From the NCBI GenBank assembly GCA_000333855.2, contig CM007326.1, forward strand, positions 433,390 to 497,389: 64,000 bases of DNA. The letters run 5' to 3'. The notes beneath the pieces are model-generated. The model did not search any database and was not told the DNA's origin. It saw nothing but the letters and a program-made list of their open reading frames with translations. This stretch comes from Endotrypanum monterogeii (Eukaryota > Euglenozoa > Kinetoplastea > Trypanosomatida > Trypanosomatidae). The position numbers and the translations under genes are program-made. This document shows, piece after piece, positions 10,638-20,678 of the stretch; position 1 is the stretch's first letter, and each line of letters starts with the position of its first letter.

Positions 10638-11519
10638 ATGACGCAGCCAACAACGAGCTCGAAGAGTTTTCTTTTGAGGGGTGGACGCACCGCGCTGCAC
10701 CATGGCTACTCGATACACACCCTTGCGCGCAAGCGCTTTATAGAGAATACGTCTGCCTTAGCGGTGACGGTCGGCTTCGTGTTGCCGGCGCTTAACGGGG
10801 TCAACAGACAGCTGGACAAGCACGTTGACGCCGGCACAGACGTGTCCATGGATGAGCTGCTACATATTTTCGCGACCTCTGGCAAGGATGCGGCGGTCAT
10901 GTATGCAGATCGCCTGGCCCGCATCGCCTGTCAAACCGGTTTGGCGTGTGCACTCATCAGAAGTGAATCTGCCTACGGAAACGCTGCCGTGTATCTGTGG
11001 GATTTGTACCCCCGCCTGCACCAGCGGTATGTGGGTGCTGTGATCAGCTGGCTGCGTATTCCCACCTTCGTGAGCACCCTCCTTGGTCCGAACCCGACAG
11101 CACAAGACGTAGCTTTTCTACAAACACAGGTGTCAGGCCTGTGCGCCTTCGAGGACAGCCTGCGCCGTGACAGCATCACCCTGTTCGGCGACCTTCTTGT
11201 GGACACGGTACGCATTGCAATTCGCAGTGATGTGGTGAACACGGCTGAGGCCATCGCCCGGCAAGGGGTTCTTCGTGTGACGGTTACGTTTCTCGGCGCA
11301 GTCGGTGCGGGCGTCGGTCGTGCTGCCGCCGGGGAGCGTGGTGAGTACTGGGGCAACATTGTCGGCGTGATCGCCGGCCCGGCTGCTGCAGCGCAGCTGT
11401 GGACGACAATAAGGAAGATACGCACGCTGCGCCCGCGCCGCTCCAGTGGAACCAAAAGCCATCGTCACCGCAACAGCGCCTCGGAGGCCTCGAAGAATGT
11501 TGCGGCCACGACTGCGTAG
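10638..11519 (+). CDS. Conserved-looking protein, possibly organellar membrane
   Basis: The protein has 293 residues from the ATG at 10638. I do not recognise the family. The N-terminus is basic and Ser/Thr-rich with few acidic residues for the first ~37 positions, compatible with a mitochondrial or glycosomal targeting region. Several moderately hydrophobic helices follow (about 38-56, 90-115, 212-235 and 238-255), the last two rich in Gly and Ala (VGAGVGRAAAG). The C-terminal 40 residues are strongly basic (RPRRSSGTKSHRHR). A Gly/Ala-rich helical protein with basic ends would suit an organelle membrane protein, possibly of the peroxin-11 type, but no decisive motif is visible. Confidence 0.7.
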   Translation: MTQPTTSSKSFLLRGGRTALHHGYSIHTLARKRFIENTSALAVTVGFVLPALNGVNRQLDKHVDAGTDVSMDELLHIFATSGKDAAVMYADRLARIACQTGLACALIRSESAYGNAAVYLWDLYPRLHQRYVGAVISWLRIPTFVSTLLGPNPTAQDVAFLQTQVSGLCAFEDSLRRDSITLFGDLLVDTVRIAIRSDVVNTAEAIARQGVLRVTVTFLGAVGAGVGRAAAGERGEYWGNIVGVIAGPAAAAQLWTTIRKIRTLRPRRSSGTKSHRHRNSASEASKNVAATTA

Positions 11520-12836
11520 GGCGTGTTGTCTCCTTTTTATTTGAACGAGACGAAGACATATATATATATATATATATATATGGGAGAGAGCACGCGACGC
11601 GATGGAGTATGAACGTTTGAAGAGAGAAGCGTGTAGTAATGGAAAGAGGGGAGAAAGGGGCTCGTGTTTGTGAGAGATTTGGCATTGGTCTCGCTTCAGT
11701 GCGTGCAACATGGAGGAGGGGGGGGGCTCTACGGCGTCGGGCAACACGATTGCCCGCACAGTCGCTTACGATGCCTATCTAGGAACCTCATCGCACCTTT
11801 CTGACACGTACACCATCAGATGACTTCCATGACATCTGACCCTCAACTAGTATTCCCTCGGCGCCGCCCCCGCCTGAGGGACGCACGCCGTATGATGATC
11901 GACTTGAGAGAACCCACACTGTCTCGCTCTTCAGAGCTTTCTGGAGAGGTGGTGTTTACATGCATCACTCAGCCATCGCGGCAACAGGCGATGTCCCAGT
12001 GCCCATGCCGGGGTGGTGTGTGTGTGTGTGTGTGTCTGGAAGAGTAGGGGAAGGAAGGGGGGGGAGGGTTCGTTTGGTCCATGGAAATGGTTACAACAAC
12101 ACTGAAGACTTGACGGTATATGTCTCTCTTTTTTTTATTGGGGGGGAGCGTTTGACGCTATTAGCGCCGGTCATCCCCCCCTCCACTCCTCGTACGTGTG
12201 TGTCTGACACACACGCATACACACACTTGCTTGTGTTATTCTAATATCTGTGCGTGCTGAACAGGCATCGAAGATAGCTCGTTTGTTGATGATTTCGCGT
12301 ACCCGGGCGAACTGACTTAGCGTAAAAACAATAAATTGTGAACTTCTTGATCCGCGGACATGACCATCGTGAATCAGGTACGCGACCCCCCTTTGCTTGT
12401 ACCCTTCCCCTCTTCCCCACCCCCCACCCCTCATACACGCATATATATTTAGAGAGAGAGCCTCTTTTTCTGCTGTTGAGGCTGTCGACTCTTTTTTTTC
12501 AAGTCGCAGCTTTTTTATTTCGGTGAAACACTCGTGCGAGTGTAGCAGACAACAGACAAGAAAAGAGCGAGATCGTGTTTGTGTGTGTGGGGGGGGGGAA
12601 TTCCTTGTTGGGAGGAGAGAACGTGGCAGATGCAAGTCGAGTACTGGTGTGTAAGAAAGCCTCTTTTCGTTTTTCTTTTCCGCTCACGGACCGCTTGGTA
12701 CCCGTCCGCCTCGCTCCTCCCTCCCACCCTACCCCATTTCCAACACTGCCCTCCGCTCGAACCCTCACCCCCTCTCTCCCCATAGAGGGACACACACACA
12801 CAGAGAGATCCCCGAACACTGATTCTCTCCCTCACC
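11520..12836. other. Intergenic region
   Basis: No gene is seen. A (TA)n tract lies at 11559-11581. Pyrimidine-rich sequence at 12707-12780 probably provides the splice acceptor for the next gene. Confidence 0.5.
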
Positions 12837-15668
12837 ATGGCCTTGTTCTCATCGGGGAACAAGGTAATGAACGACAAGGTGGGGTGCGAGCAGGAATCCT
12901 TCTGTAGATTCGTCCACAAAGGCGGCCAGAGTTTTGTGGAGGAGGACGATTGTCGCCATGCCTCACGCCCCCTTTCGCGGCTCTCATCCCCTGAGCATCC
13001 TCATCTATTATCGTCTTGTGTTGAGGAGTCCAAGAAGTTATCCCCTAAAACGGACGACGGCACAGAGCTCCCCAAGGTGGGACTCTACCCAAGCAGGGAC
13101 AGGGCGACCGTCACAGCGGTAGCAACGGTTAGCGGCCCATCTGACGCAGCTCCAACACCCGCTGTACCACAGTCATACACCTCGAAGCCCACCAGCGAAG
13201 CATACATCACAGTCAATCACGCTCCCCTAGAGACGGGCGCGGGGGAAACACTTGCAGATACACCGGTAGATGTTGTCAAGACGAATGATTGGCAAACACC
13301 GAAGCTCTGGCGCGTAGCTGCAAAGGGAGTCTTCTCGAGGAGGAGCAGTCTCGACGTCCTGCAGCAATCAAAGCACTCGCAGCGGAGCTCGCGCCACATG
13401 GAATCCGCTGGATGGACTCAGCTAGAACCGTCGCCAATGCGGGCTGACTCGCTTGATGAGGGCATCGATACAGCAACACAGCCTGAGCTACAGGTAAAAC
13501 ACCCTAAGGAAAATTCGAGTGGAACAGGGTCATTGGCAGGGACGACTGCGGAAGGTGTTCAAGGCAGTGTCGTGCGCCACCCCCCCTTCGTGGCGAGGGT
13601 CTGTGAAAGGGATGCAGCAGCGGCGTCCGAAGCCGTGAAGCGCCGCGAGGGCTTCGTCGACACGGAGACCCATGCCGTGTGCACTGTTGCCCCCCATCCT
13701 CAGCAGCGACAGAACCACCACAACTGGAAGAGGACGCAGCCGCCACTAGGCATCAAATCGCCACGCGTGCACAGCCGTGGTGGGGGTCAGGGCAGAGGTG
13801 ACCACAGCAACGAGCCACATCACCCCTCGCATCCCCGGACAGCGTGGCGCAACGATCCGATGAGAGACATCTCACCGTATGCGATGCGCACCGCTGCCTC
13901 AGTAGAACGTATTTCCGCTCGCCAGCCCCCCGTGGGCAGGGCACCACACCTGTTGTCTGCGGATGGCTCTCAGGAAGCAACGGCATCGGGCACTGCTCGA
14001 ACGGCCGTCAACGGGCACCTCAAAACCTCAGTCTCGCGACCGCGTCGGCTCGACATATCCACGGAAAAGGGACAGCAACGCCGCCCTAGTGCGGAGCCCG
14101 CTTGCGACCGCGGCAACGACGGCGGCGGCGAGGCTTCGCGTGCAGGCGTCAACTGCGGTGATAGAGAGCCACGTAAGTTGTCGATGATGCCTCCGCCGCG
14201 TGGGTACGACGCGTACGTGCAGAGGGGGTTGTCGCTCCGAGAAAAACGGAAATGCGCTGACGAGCAACGCCGCATCGATGACATCGTCAACTGTACACAT
14301 CACCCGCGGGTGAACCGTCATGGAAACGTTGCTGGCCCCTCCCAGCGAAGCGCTTCAGCGGCGAGACCAGCCTCCTACCCGCCAATTAGTTCGGTAGCAA
14401 CTGCAGGGAAGGCTGCTGCACCAGCTTTTTTCCCACCCACCATGTCAGCCCCTGAGTGCCATGCTAGAAGGATGAATGGGCGTGATAAGCACTTCCTCAC
14501 CCGCCACAACCGCGCACCAACCTCCATTCACGGATCCGCATACCCGACGCCGTCAAGCTTGACGGCGCGTGAAGTGGGAGCCGCGTCCCTGCGTATGGGA
14601 GCAGCAGCGCAAGGCAAAATGACCCCCAAGGAGACCACCGCCTGTCACTCAGCGGCAGGGGCCTCCCGGGGTAAGAAATCTAAGGCAGAGATCGAGCAGC
14701 ACCTGGAGCAGATGATGCGCCGGGATCAAGAACGCCTAGCGAAGTGGAAAATGCATCTCGCGATGCAGGCGAGCGAACAAGAGGAATCCCGAGCCGAGTA
14801 CACGGCGCGGAGACCCAAAACAGACGAGCTGGCGGAGCGGGCGCGGGCGCGGTACCGCATGCAGGAAGAGTTGACGAAACACCCTGTGCAGCACGAGGGA
14901 GCGCAGAGGTCGGAGGTGCTGGCGAAGAAAATGTCTCGGCAGATAGACAGTGGGCGACGCGCACCTGCCTCACCGAGGAGAGCATACGCAAGCAAACAGG
15001 ATGTAGGCACAGGTGGGCCGGGGACGGAGCCAACAATAAAAACAGCGGTACGCATGGATTGCAACACCGCCAGAGAATTTCACGGGCACCAAGTACAAGC
15101 TGAGATGCGTAGGAAGCGTCACCTGGAGCAGCTGCGGCTAAACCAAGCTGAAGAAGAACTCCGTGAATGCACGTTCCGCCCACGATTGAACAGCGCATCA
15201 GAAAGGATGACGCAACGCTTCGTCGTGAAGTCTACACAGACCAACGCTCGGAACGCGGACAGACAATCCGCAACGCGTACGCCCCCCTGGGAAGAAATGA
15301 TTGGCTCAGACGGAGTTGCCGAGAGCGCATCGCAGTCCCCCAAGTGCCACGACAATAATGATTGTAGCTCACCTCCCGGCTTGCCTGACAACCGGCCCCT
15401 CCAGGACCCCAATCGAATGTCACCAATGTCAAATTCCCGAGTGCTGAGCACCTCGGCGAGGCGGCCTCCGCATCAAGTGGAGTGTGAGATCGACACGGGC
15501 ACGGGACTAACCTTGCATGATGGTAGCATCGAGAGCAGTACCAGAAGCTTTGCAGACAACATCGGCATACTCGAGGTATTGAGTAGAGAAGGGGCCAAGC
15601 AGTCGCCACGTCTCTCTGTGCAACTGGGGGAGGGAATGCTCGATGTGCATGAGAAGCTGTGTGAATGA
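12837..15668 (+). CDS. Large basic low-complexity protein with cytoskeletal motifs
   Basis: The protein has 943 residues. The first two thirds are disordered, rich in Ser, Pro, Arg and His. Two copies of a short motif of the form C-T-[FH]-x-P-R-[LV]-N occur, at about residue 483 (CTHHPRVN) and about 778 (CTFRPRLN); this motif recurs in trypanosomatid cytoskeletal and flagellar proteins. Between them, residues ~615-705 and ~755-775 are charged helices (KKSKAEIEQHLEQMMRRD and similar). The helix plus CTFRP layout suggests a microtubule-associated or flagellum-associated structural protein. This is inference; no enzyme domain is present. Stop codon is TGA. Confidence 0.8.
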   Translation: MALFSSGNKVMNDKVGCEQESFCRFVHKGGQSFVEEDDCRHASRPLSRLSSPEHPHLLSSCVEESKKLSPKTDDGTELPKVGLYPSRDRATVTAVATVSGPSDAAPTPAVPQSYTSKPTSEAYITVNHAPLETGAGETLADTPVDVVKTNDWQTPKLWRVAAKGVFSRRSSLDVLQQSKHSQRSSRHMESAGWTQLEPSPMRADSLDEGIDTATQPELQVKHPKENSSGTGSLAGTTAEGVQGSVVRHPPFVARVCERDAAAASEAVKRREGFVDTETHAVCTVAPHPQQRQNHHNWKRTQPPLGIKSPRVHSRGGGQGRGDHSNEPHHPSHPRTAWRNDPMRDISPYAMRTAASVERISARQPPVGRAPHLLSADGSQEATASGTARTAVNGHLKTSVSRPRRLDISTEKGQQRRPSAEPACDRGNDGGGEASRAGVNCGDREPRKLSMMPPPRGYDAYVQRGLSLREKRKCADEQRRIDDIVNCTHHPRVNRHGNVAGPSQRSASAARPASYPPISSVATAGKAAAPAFFPPTMSAPECHARRMNGRDKHFLTRHNRAPTSIHGSAYPTPSSLTAREVGAASLRMGAAAQGKMTPKETTACHSAAGASRGKKSKAEIEQHLEQMMRRDQERLAKWKMHLAMQASEQEESRAEYTARRPKTDELAERARARYRMQEELTKHPVQHEGAQRSEVLAKKMSRQIDSGRRAPASPRRAYASKQDVGTGGPGTEPTIKTAVRMDCNTAREFHGHQVQAEMRRKRHLEQLRLNQAEEELRECTFRPRLNSASERMTQRFVVKSTQTNARNADRQSATRTPPWEEMIGSDGVAESASQSPKCHDNNDCSSPPGLPDNRPLQDPNRMSPMSNSRVLSTSARRPPHQVECEIDTGTGLTLHDGSIESSTRSFADNIGILEVLSREGAKQSPRLSVQLGEGMLDVHEKLCE

Positions 15669-16524
15669 AAAGGGAAAATGAAACCCAAAATCCCGTCTAT
15701 ATCAGAGGATTTCTATAATGGTGTCTTTTGCGCGACAGAGTCTGCGGTAATGGCAACGGGATCGAACACACATCCATCGTCTTCGCTGTGTGCTATGCGA
15801 ACGTGGGAGAGAATTTCTCTTTTCACTCACGTGTCCTTGCCTCGATTTTTTAAAATTTTTCTCTGTGAACGCTCGAAGGAGCGTGAGGCTCAGTGTGTGC
15901 ATGTGTGGAACGGGGGGGGGGAGGGGAGTACGGTTCGGGACTATTGTGACACGCAGCCACCGCCTCGAGAGGGCACGCCTACCACAACCTCTTTTCTCCC
16001 ACCAGCCACACTGACCCTCGCTTCAGTTCTCGGGCACGCCTGTCTGAAGAATGAAGCTGTCTGCGCACGTCAGCGGTGCCTCATATCGTTTGTTGCGGAA
16101 GTTTCCATGAGAACGCGGCCGCGGAGGGGAGAGGGGGGGGGGACTTTGATGAGATGGCGAAGTTGGGTCAATGGGCTTACATCCTTCTCTTCAGGTGTGT
16201 ATTTCCGTGTATGCTCGGAATAAGTCACAGCAGCTGTCGCGGGGGGGGGATATATTTTCACCTATCTCACATCGTCGTGACAATCACGGACTGCCGTCTC
16301 CGTCCAGCTCCAGTGCAGGCAAGCCCAAGTGAACCTCACGCATACTTCACGCCTTTCTTCATGAATGTCCCCCTCGGACCCACCCATCCGCAGGAAACGG
16401 GGGAAAAGGGTGTTGGTAGTGAGGGTATTCACGAAGAGGGGTGTGAATCCTGAGCTTGCGTGGCGCCGGAGAGGGAAACATGCAAACTAAAAGACCTGCA
16501 TCGCTTCTACACGACACACATACA

Positions 16525-16564
<40 letters not shown>

Positions 16565-16788
16565 TAATACATACTAACGAAAACGAAACGACGACGTACT
16601 AGTACGTACGAACCGAAAACGAAAAAAACGAAAAGAATAGTACGTACGTAACGTACGTTACGNNNNNNNNNNNNNNNNNNNNGTACGTACCGTACGTACG
16701 TCGTCGTCGGTCGGTCGGACGGACGGAACGGAACGAGTATAACAAAACGAAACGTAACCACCTCTCTCTACACGACACACACACACAC

Positions 16789-16825
<37 letters not shown>

Positions 16826-17357
16826 AAATCATACTCGAAAAAACGAAAGGCGCGCTGTTGCGACCGACAAAAAAAAAAAGGAAGATAGTCTGACGGGCTT
16901 CATCACAAAATCTGTTCTGCGTCTTACTTTCTATGGCGCCGAAGGATGAGCAACTTGGCATCCTACACATTCTCATGAGAGGGGCATGCATTACAGGTGG
17001 TGTGTTACTGCCCCTCGCCTCGTCTCCCCTGTCCTGTCCTGTCCTGAGGTATGATACACACCACAGCTTCTGTGACAATCGCTGAATATCTGTCTCGCTA
17101 TCGCCTACTCGAAGTCAATTCAATGCGCGTATTGTTTTGCTTTCTTCTGGATCCCCTACCCAGTATCAAAGCGCGCTGTCACTCTCCCCTTTCCCCTCGT
17201 ATCGTGGGTTTTGTTGGTCTCCCTGTCATATATTTCCCCCAACCCACCCAGGCCTCCTCTGACTCTGGCACCGCACCGCACAGTCCTGCATTGTACGTAC
17301 CCACACACACACACACATCCATTTTTCTCTCTCGTGCCCTCGACCTCATCTTAAGTA
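15669..17357. other. Intergenic region with assembly gap
   Basis: No gene is supported; a 181-codon open frame at the start has no domain and overlaps likely 3'UTR. It contains two (TA)n tracts (16528-16563, 16793-16822), the N gap and the peculiar ACGT-like sequence described separately. CT-rich tracts near 17320-17350 precede the next ATG. Confidence 0.5.
16564..16790. other. Probable gap-filling artefact around a 20-N gap
   Basis: N run at 16663-16682. On both sides the sequence is made of slowly drifting short words (GAAAACGAAACGACGACG, ACGTACGTAACG, TCGGTCGGACGG) unlike anything else in the window. Very similar text (CTACACGACACACAcacAC then (TA)n) brackets the block on both sides at 16509-16563 and 16770-16822. 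This looks like a k-mer walk across an unresolved repeat, not genome sequence. Confidence 0.7.
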
Positions 17358-18173
17358 ATGTTGCGGGTAGCTCTGACGGCCCTGGCACTGACCATAGCGA
17401 CTGTGCCTTGCGTCACTGCCCTGCGAAGTGGCAGCTGCACGTTTCTGATCTCCCCGCCGTCGTACACGTTCATTGGCGGTGGGTTTCACATGGAACTCGC
17501 GATCGAGTATCCCCTTCCATCCAAACACATTGTTTTTCGCTTTGATCTCCCCAAATCCTTTTTTATTGATGAGGCAGAGACGAAGCAGCTGTACCGCATG
17601 GAGGTGCTTTCCGCCAATCGCATGACGCAGGGGACAGCCGCTGTCGTGTTGGAAGACATCACGCGCGCCTACACCCCACTGCACGTATCGTCCCAGCATA
17701 CGTTTGATATCGAGGCGCCGGTGTTCAAAGTCAACTACACGACCAACCAAGTGAAGCTGACCTTCGAGCAGATGGAGAACGATGGTGCGGGCAGCGCACT
17801 CAACGCGTATCTCTCAGAGGGCGGTATGAAAACACACGCCTCCTTTCGGGCGCGCCTTGTCATTCCAATACATTCTCGCTATGACACCCTGGACACGACG
17901 ACTCCTTTTTCTTTGCTGCGCTTCCTCACAGGCGAGGACGCCTACGTACACCGGTGTCTGCCAAAGGTCGACATGACGATCAATGCAGACCCGCGCTGCG
18001 GCAGTGGCACATACAACTCCAATGCGACACCGGTAACAGCAGCAATGGATCAGAAGTATAAACCGTGCCTCGACCTTCCAGTCGGTCAACTAGGCAATCT
18101 TCCGTTTGTCTACCATGCGCTCATGGGTCTCCTGGTATCTGGCGCAGTGATCGTCATCCTCGTTATTCGCTAG
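17358..18173 (+). CDS. PIG-X/PBN1-like subunit of GPI mannosyltransferase I
   Basis: The protein has 271 residues. It has a signal peptide (hydrophobic ~3-20), a lumenal domain and one C-terminal membrane helix (~250-270) ending in a single Arg, the type I topology of PIG-X/PBN1. Two hallmarks of that family are recognisable: LPKSFFIDEAE (64-74), matching the LPxGxFxDxxEL region, and the strand-turn ARLVIPIHSRYD (165-176), matching the conserved PxHxRY segment, followed ~25 residues later by the Cys-containing CLPKVDM segment. PIG-X/PBN1 stabilises the catalytic subunit PIG-M/GPI14, which adds the first mannose of the GPI anchor in the ER. GPI anchors are abundant in trypanosomatids. N-glycosylation sequons occur at NYT (126) and NAT (222). 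The similarity is distant, so the call is probable. Confidence 0.68.
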   Translation: MLRVALTALALTIATVPCVTALRSGSCTFLISPPSYTFIGGGFHMELAIEYPLPSKHIVFRFDLPKSFFIDEAETKQLYRMEVLSANRMTQGTAAVVLEDITRAYTPLHVSSQHTFDIEAPVFKVNYTTNQVKLTFEQMENDGAGSALNAYLSEGGMKTHASFRARLVIPIHSRYDTLDTTTPFSLLRFLTGEDAYVHRCLPKVDMTINADPRCGSGTYNSNATPVTAAMDQKYKPCLDLPVGQLGNLPFVYHALMGLLVSGAVIVILVIR

Positions 18174-19069
18174 TGGAGTCTCTCTCACTTTTGTAAAGGT
18201 GTGTGTGTGTGACTGTGTGTGTGTGTGTGTGTGACTGTGTGTGTGTGTGTGTGTGTGTGTGTGGAAAGGGGGGAGGAGTCAAGGGAAAGGTTGCCTATGA
18301 CCATGATGTCATACAGAGGACATCACGTCCCTGGCACCCACTCTTCACTCCGAGTGCACCTGCGTTCATTCCGATATATTATCGTTGCTGCAAGCTTATG
18401 TTTCTCTCCCCGTTAGCGTAACTTTATCATGACAATGAGGACATGAAGAGTACCGGGGAGAATATCTGTGAGTCCACGCGTGCATCTATTCGTGAGTGCG
18501 ACAGGCTGCGCCAGCGAGCATACGTGACAACACCTACACAGGCATACACACGCATTCCGACGCCTCACCAACGCCGATGTGCGTGGGTGTGGGTATAGGT
18601 GTATGCGCACGTCACTCTTTCTGCTCTAGTGTTTCACCCACCCACCCCAGCGTGGAACTCCCTTTCCTGCCCCCTAGCCGAGTACACCGTGCTCACAACC
18701 CTCGCTCTTAGCCCCCTCCTCATTGAACTTCATTTTGGATACCTATATGCCGATGCGCTGACGGATAAGCGAAGACCGGCCACGGTTGTCCTGCGTTTCC
18801 ACTTTTCGTCATGTGACAAGACCCCTGCTTCGCATGGACACCAACCCCAACGACCTACACGCCTAGTATGATCAAACCTCAAATCTCTCTGACACACACA
18901 CACACACACATACATCCCTCCCCCTCTCGCCCGCTCTCTCGCCTCTTCACCCCACTCCACCGTACCGCCCACGCAACATTCACAAATACCTGCATGCATG
19001 CATACACATACCCGCTTCCGTCTCTGTATCCCCATTTGTTTCTAACCTTCATTCACCCTCGTGCTCGAG
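18174..19069. other. Intergenic region
   Basis: No gene is seen. A GT/GA repeat at 18199-18263 follows the stop codon. A CA tract at 18893-18909 followed by C/T-rich sequence (18913-18960) lies upstream of the WD40 gene. Confidence 0.5.
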
Positions 19070-20137
19070 ATGTCTTGGAATAGCCCCCATGTTACACTTC
19101 CTCAGCGCACCTGCTCGACACTAACGATGAATAAACCACTCCATCTGTACGAGGAGGTACCCCTCCCGCTCCCACCGGTACTGCTCTCCAATAACCTTCA
19201 GCTGCACCGTGGCGGGGAATACGCATCGTATGCCTCAAGCACAGCTGTATACACAATAGAAACATCAACAGGAACCCCTTGCTTCGACCCTCTTCGTTTT
19301 ACAGGTGAACGCGTACAACACATCGCTACTCTGCGCAACCCTGCAGAGAAGAACATTGTTTTAGTCGTCCTGACTGCTAGTGGGGTATTCCTCGTGGTGA
19401 ATGGACAGCAGACGCACACCTTCTCCGAGACAGGGGATGACGTGTCTCTAACGTGCACAGCAGTGGCGAGCGTCGCCGGGAAAGATGAGATGGTGGTGGC
19501 AGTGGGTGCATCCGACGGGACGTTTGTGAAGCGTCACTACACCCTCACAGGGCAACCTGCATCACCTCAAGAGGTTACTGTACCCGTGCAAGCACACGCG
19601 ATGCGCAGCTTGACGGCATTGGATCTAGAAATCACTGAAGAGACAGAGCGTGTGCTAATGGTATCGGGTGATACCGGTGGCCATATCGTGCTCTGGGAGG
19701 GAGATAACCCCGCCTGCATGATCCCACCAGAGAGTGGCTCGGACGCTGTCACGTGCGTGCAACTGATTACCGGTGAGGACGCAGTTGCTGTAGCGTACGG
19801 TGGCGGACTAGTCAAAGTTTTCCGACGCAGCACGGGTGCAGCCACCATTGTCATACAGGCGCACTCCCGCTGGATCAATACGATGGTATACAGTGCTGCC
19901 CATCATTGGTTGGCGTCCGCCGCCGAGGACGGGCAAATCTACGTGTGGGATGTAACCTCTGTGGACCCGAGTAACGTATGCATCGCCAGTGGTGCCGTGG
20001 CGAATGAGCTGCCCACCGGGTTGGCACTTCTGAGCGGCTCGGGGGCTCTGGCTGCGCTGTCGTATGATGTAGCCAAACTTCGACTGTTTTCAGCTACCGG
20101 CGCAGGGCGGTCGGGTGCGGGCGTAGGCGGCGTGTGA
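19070..20137 (+). CDS. WD40-repeat protein, WDR54-like
   Basis: The start taken is the ATG at 19070 (355 residues); the ATG at 19127 (336 residues) is equally possible and begins closer to the conserved part. The chain is a beta-propeller with WD-type strands, the clearest being GHIVLWEGD, YGGGLVKVFRRSTG, the block AHSRWINTMVYSAAHHWL and DGQIYVWDV. The order and spacing of the last blade, with AHxRxIxxM, SAxEDGxIxVW and the closing SYDVAKLRLFSAT, resemble vertebrate WDR54 along its whole length. WDR54 is a small single-propeller protein of poorly defined role. No other domain is present. It is probably a soluble scaffold. Confidence 0.7.
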   Translation: MSWNSPHVTLPQRTCSTLTMNKPLHLYEEVPLPLPPVLLSNNLQLHRGGEYASYASSTAVYTIETSTGTPCFDPLRFTGERVQHIATLRNPAEKNIVLVVLTASGVFLVVNGQQTHTFSETGDDVSLTCTAVASVAGKDEMVVAVGASDGTFVKRHYTLTGQPASPQEVTVPVQAHAMRSLTALDLEITEETERVLMVSGDTGGHIVLWEGDNPACMIPPESGSDAVTCVQLITGEDAVAVAYGGGLVKVFRRSTGAATIVIQAHSRWINTMVYSAAHHWLASAAEDGQIYVWDVTSVDPSNVCIASGAVANELPTGLALLSGSGALAALSYDVAKLRLFSATGAGRSGAGVGGV

Positions 20138-20543
20138 GGGAGGGAGGGAGAGAGTGAGAGAGGGGCAAGTCGCATTGGGCAAAAGACTTTGTAGTCAGGT
20201 GCAAGCAGCGCAGTCGAGGGTGACCAAAACACGAAAAGAGCTACAGCAACCTCAAAAAAAAAATATATATATATATATATAAGGCGCCAACAAAAGTGCA
20301 TCGAAGCAGGCAGCCTCGCTGATGCGGGATGAATGCAGCTTCGTAGCCGTTCTCTTGTTCAGCGCAAAACACGGTGGTCGCGCCCCACACGCATCTCGTC
20401 CCCGAGTGCCGCGCGGTGCCACCGGTTCGTAGTATCGTCAATACACATCGTCCAACAAAACTACCACCTCGGCAGTCATGCGCGAACACACACGCACACA
20501 CACGTTGTACTGCACTTCACCCTCGCCCCTGCTCCTCCTCTTT

Positions 20544-20581
<38 letters not shown>

Positions 20582-20678
20582 TACTATTATTAATTTATAT
20601 ATTCCGATGCTGTCGCTATGCTCGGCAGGACAGGCTTCCCCTCACTCTTTCTCTGTACCCTCTCTCTGCCGCACAGCG
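20138..20678. other. Intergenic region
   Basis: No gene is seen. Two (TA)n tracts (20264-20281 and 20547-20579) lie here, the second inside an open frame continuous with the downstream gene. The sequence at 20636-20676 is pyrimidine-rich and ends in AG two bases before the chosen ATG. Confidence 0.5.

Noticed and set aside
15678..16223. 181-codon open frame after the large basic protein
   Set aside because: Starts ten bases after the previous stop with no room for a splice acceptor and has no recognisable feature.
20478..20678. N-terminal extension of the FHA-BRCT protein
   Set aside because: It is coded by CA and TA microsatellites (a run of Ile-Tyr), typical of leader sequence; the ATG at 20679 is the better start.
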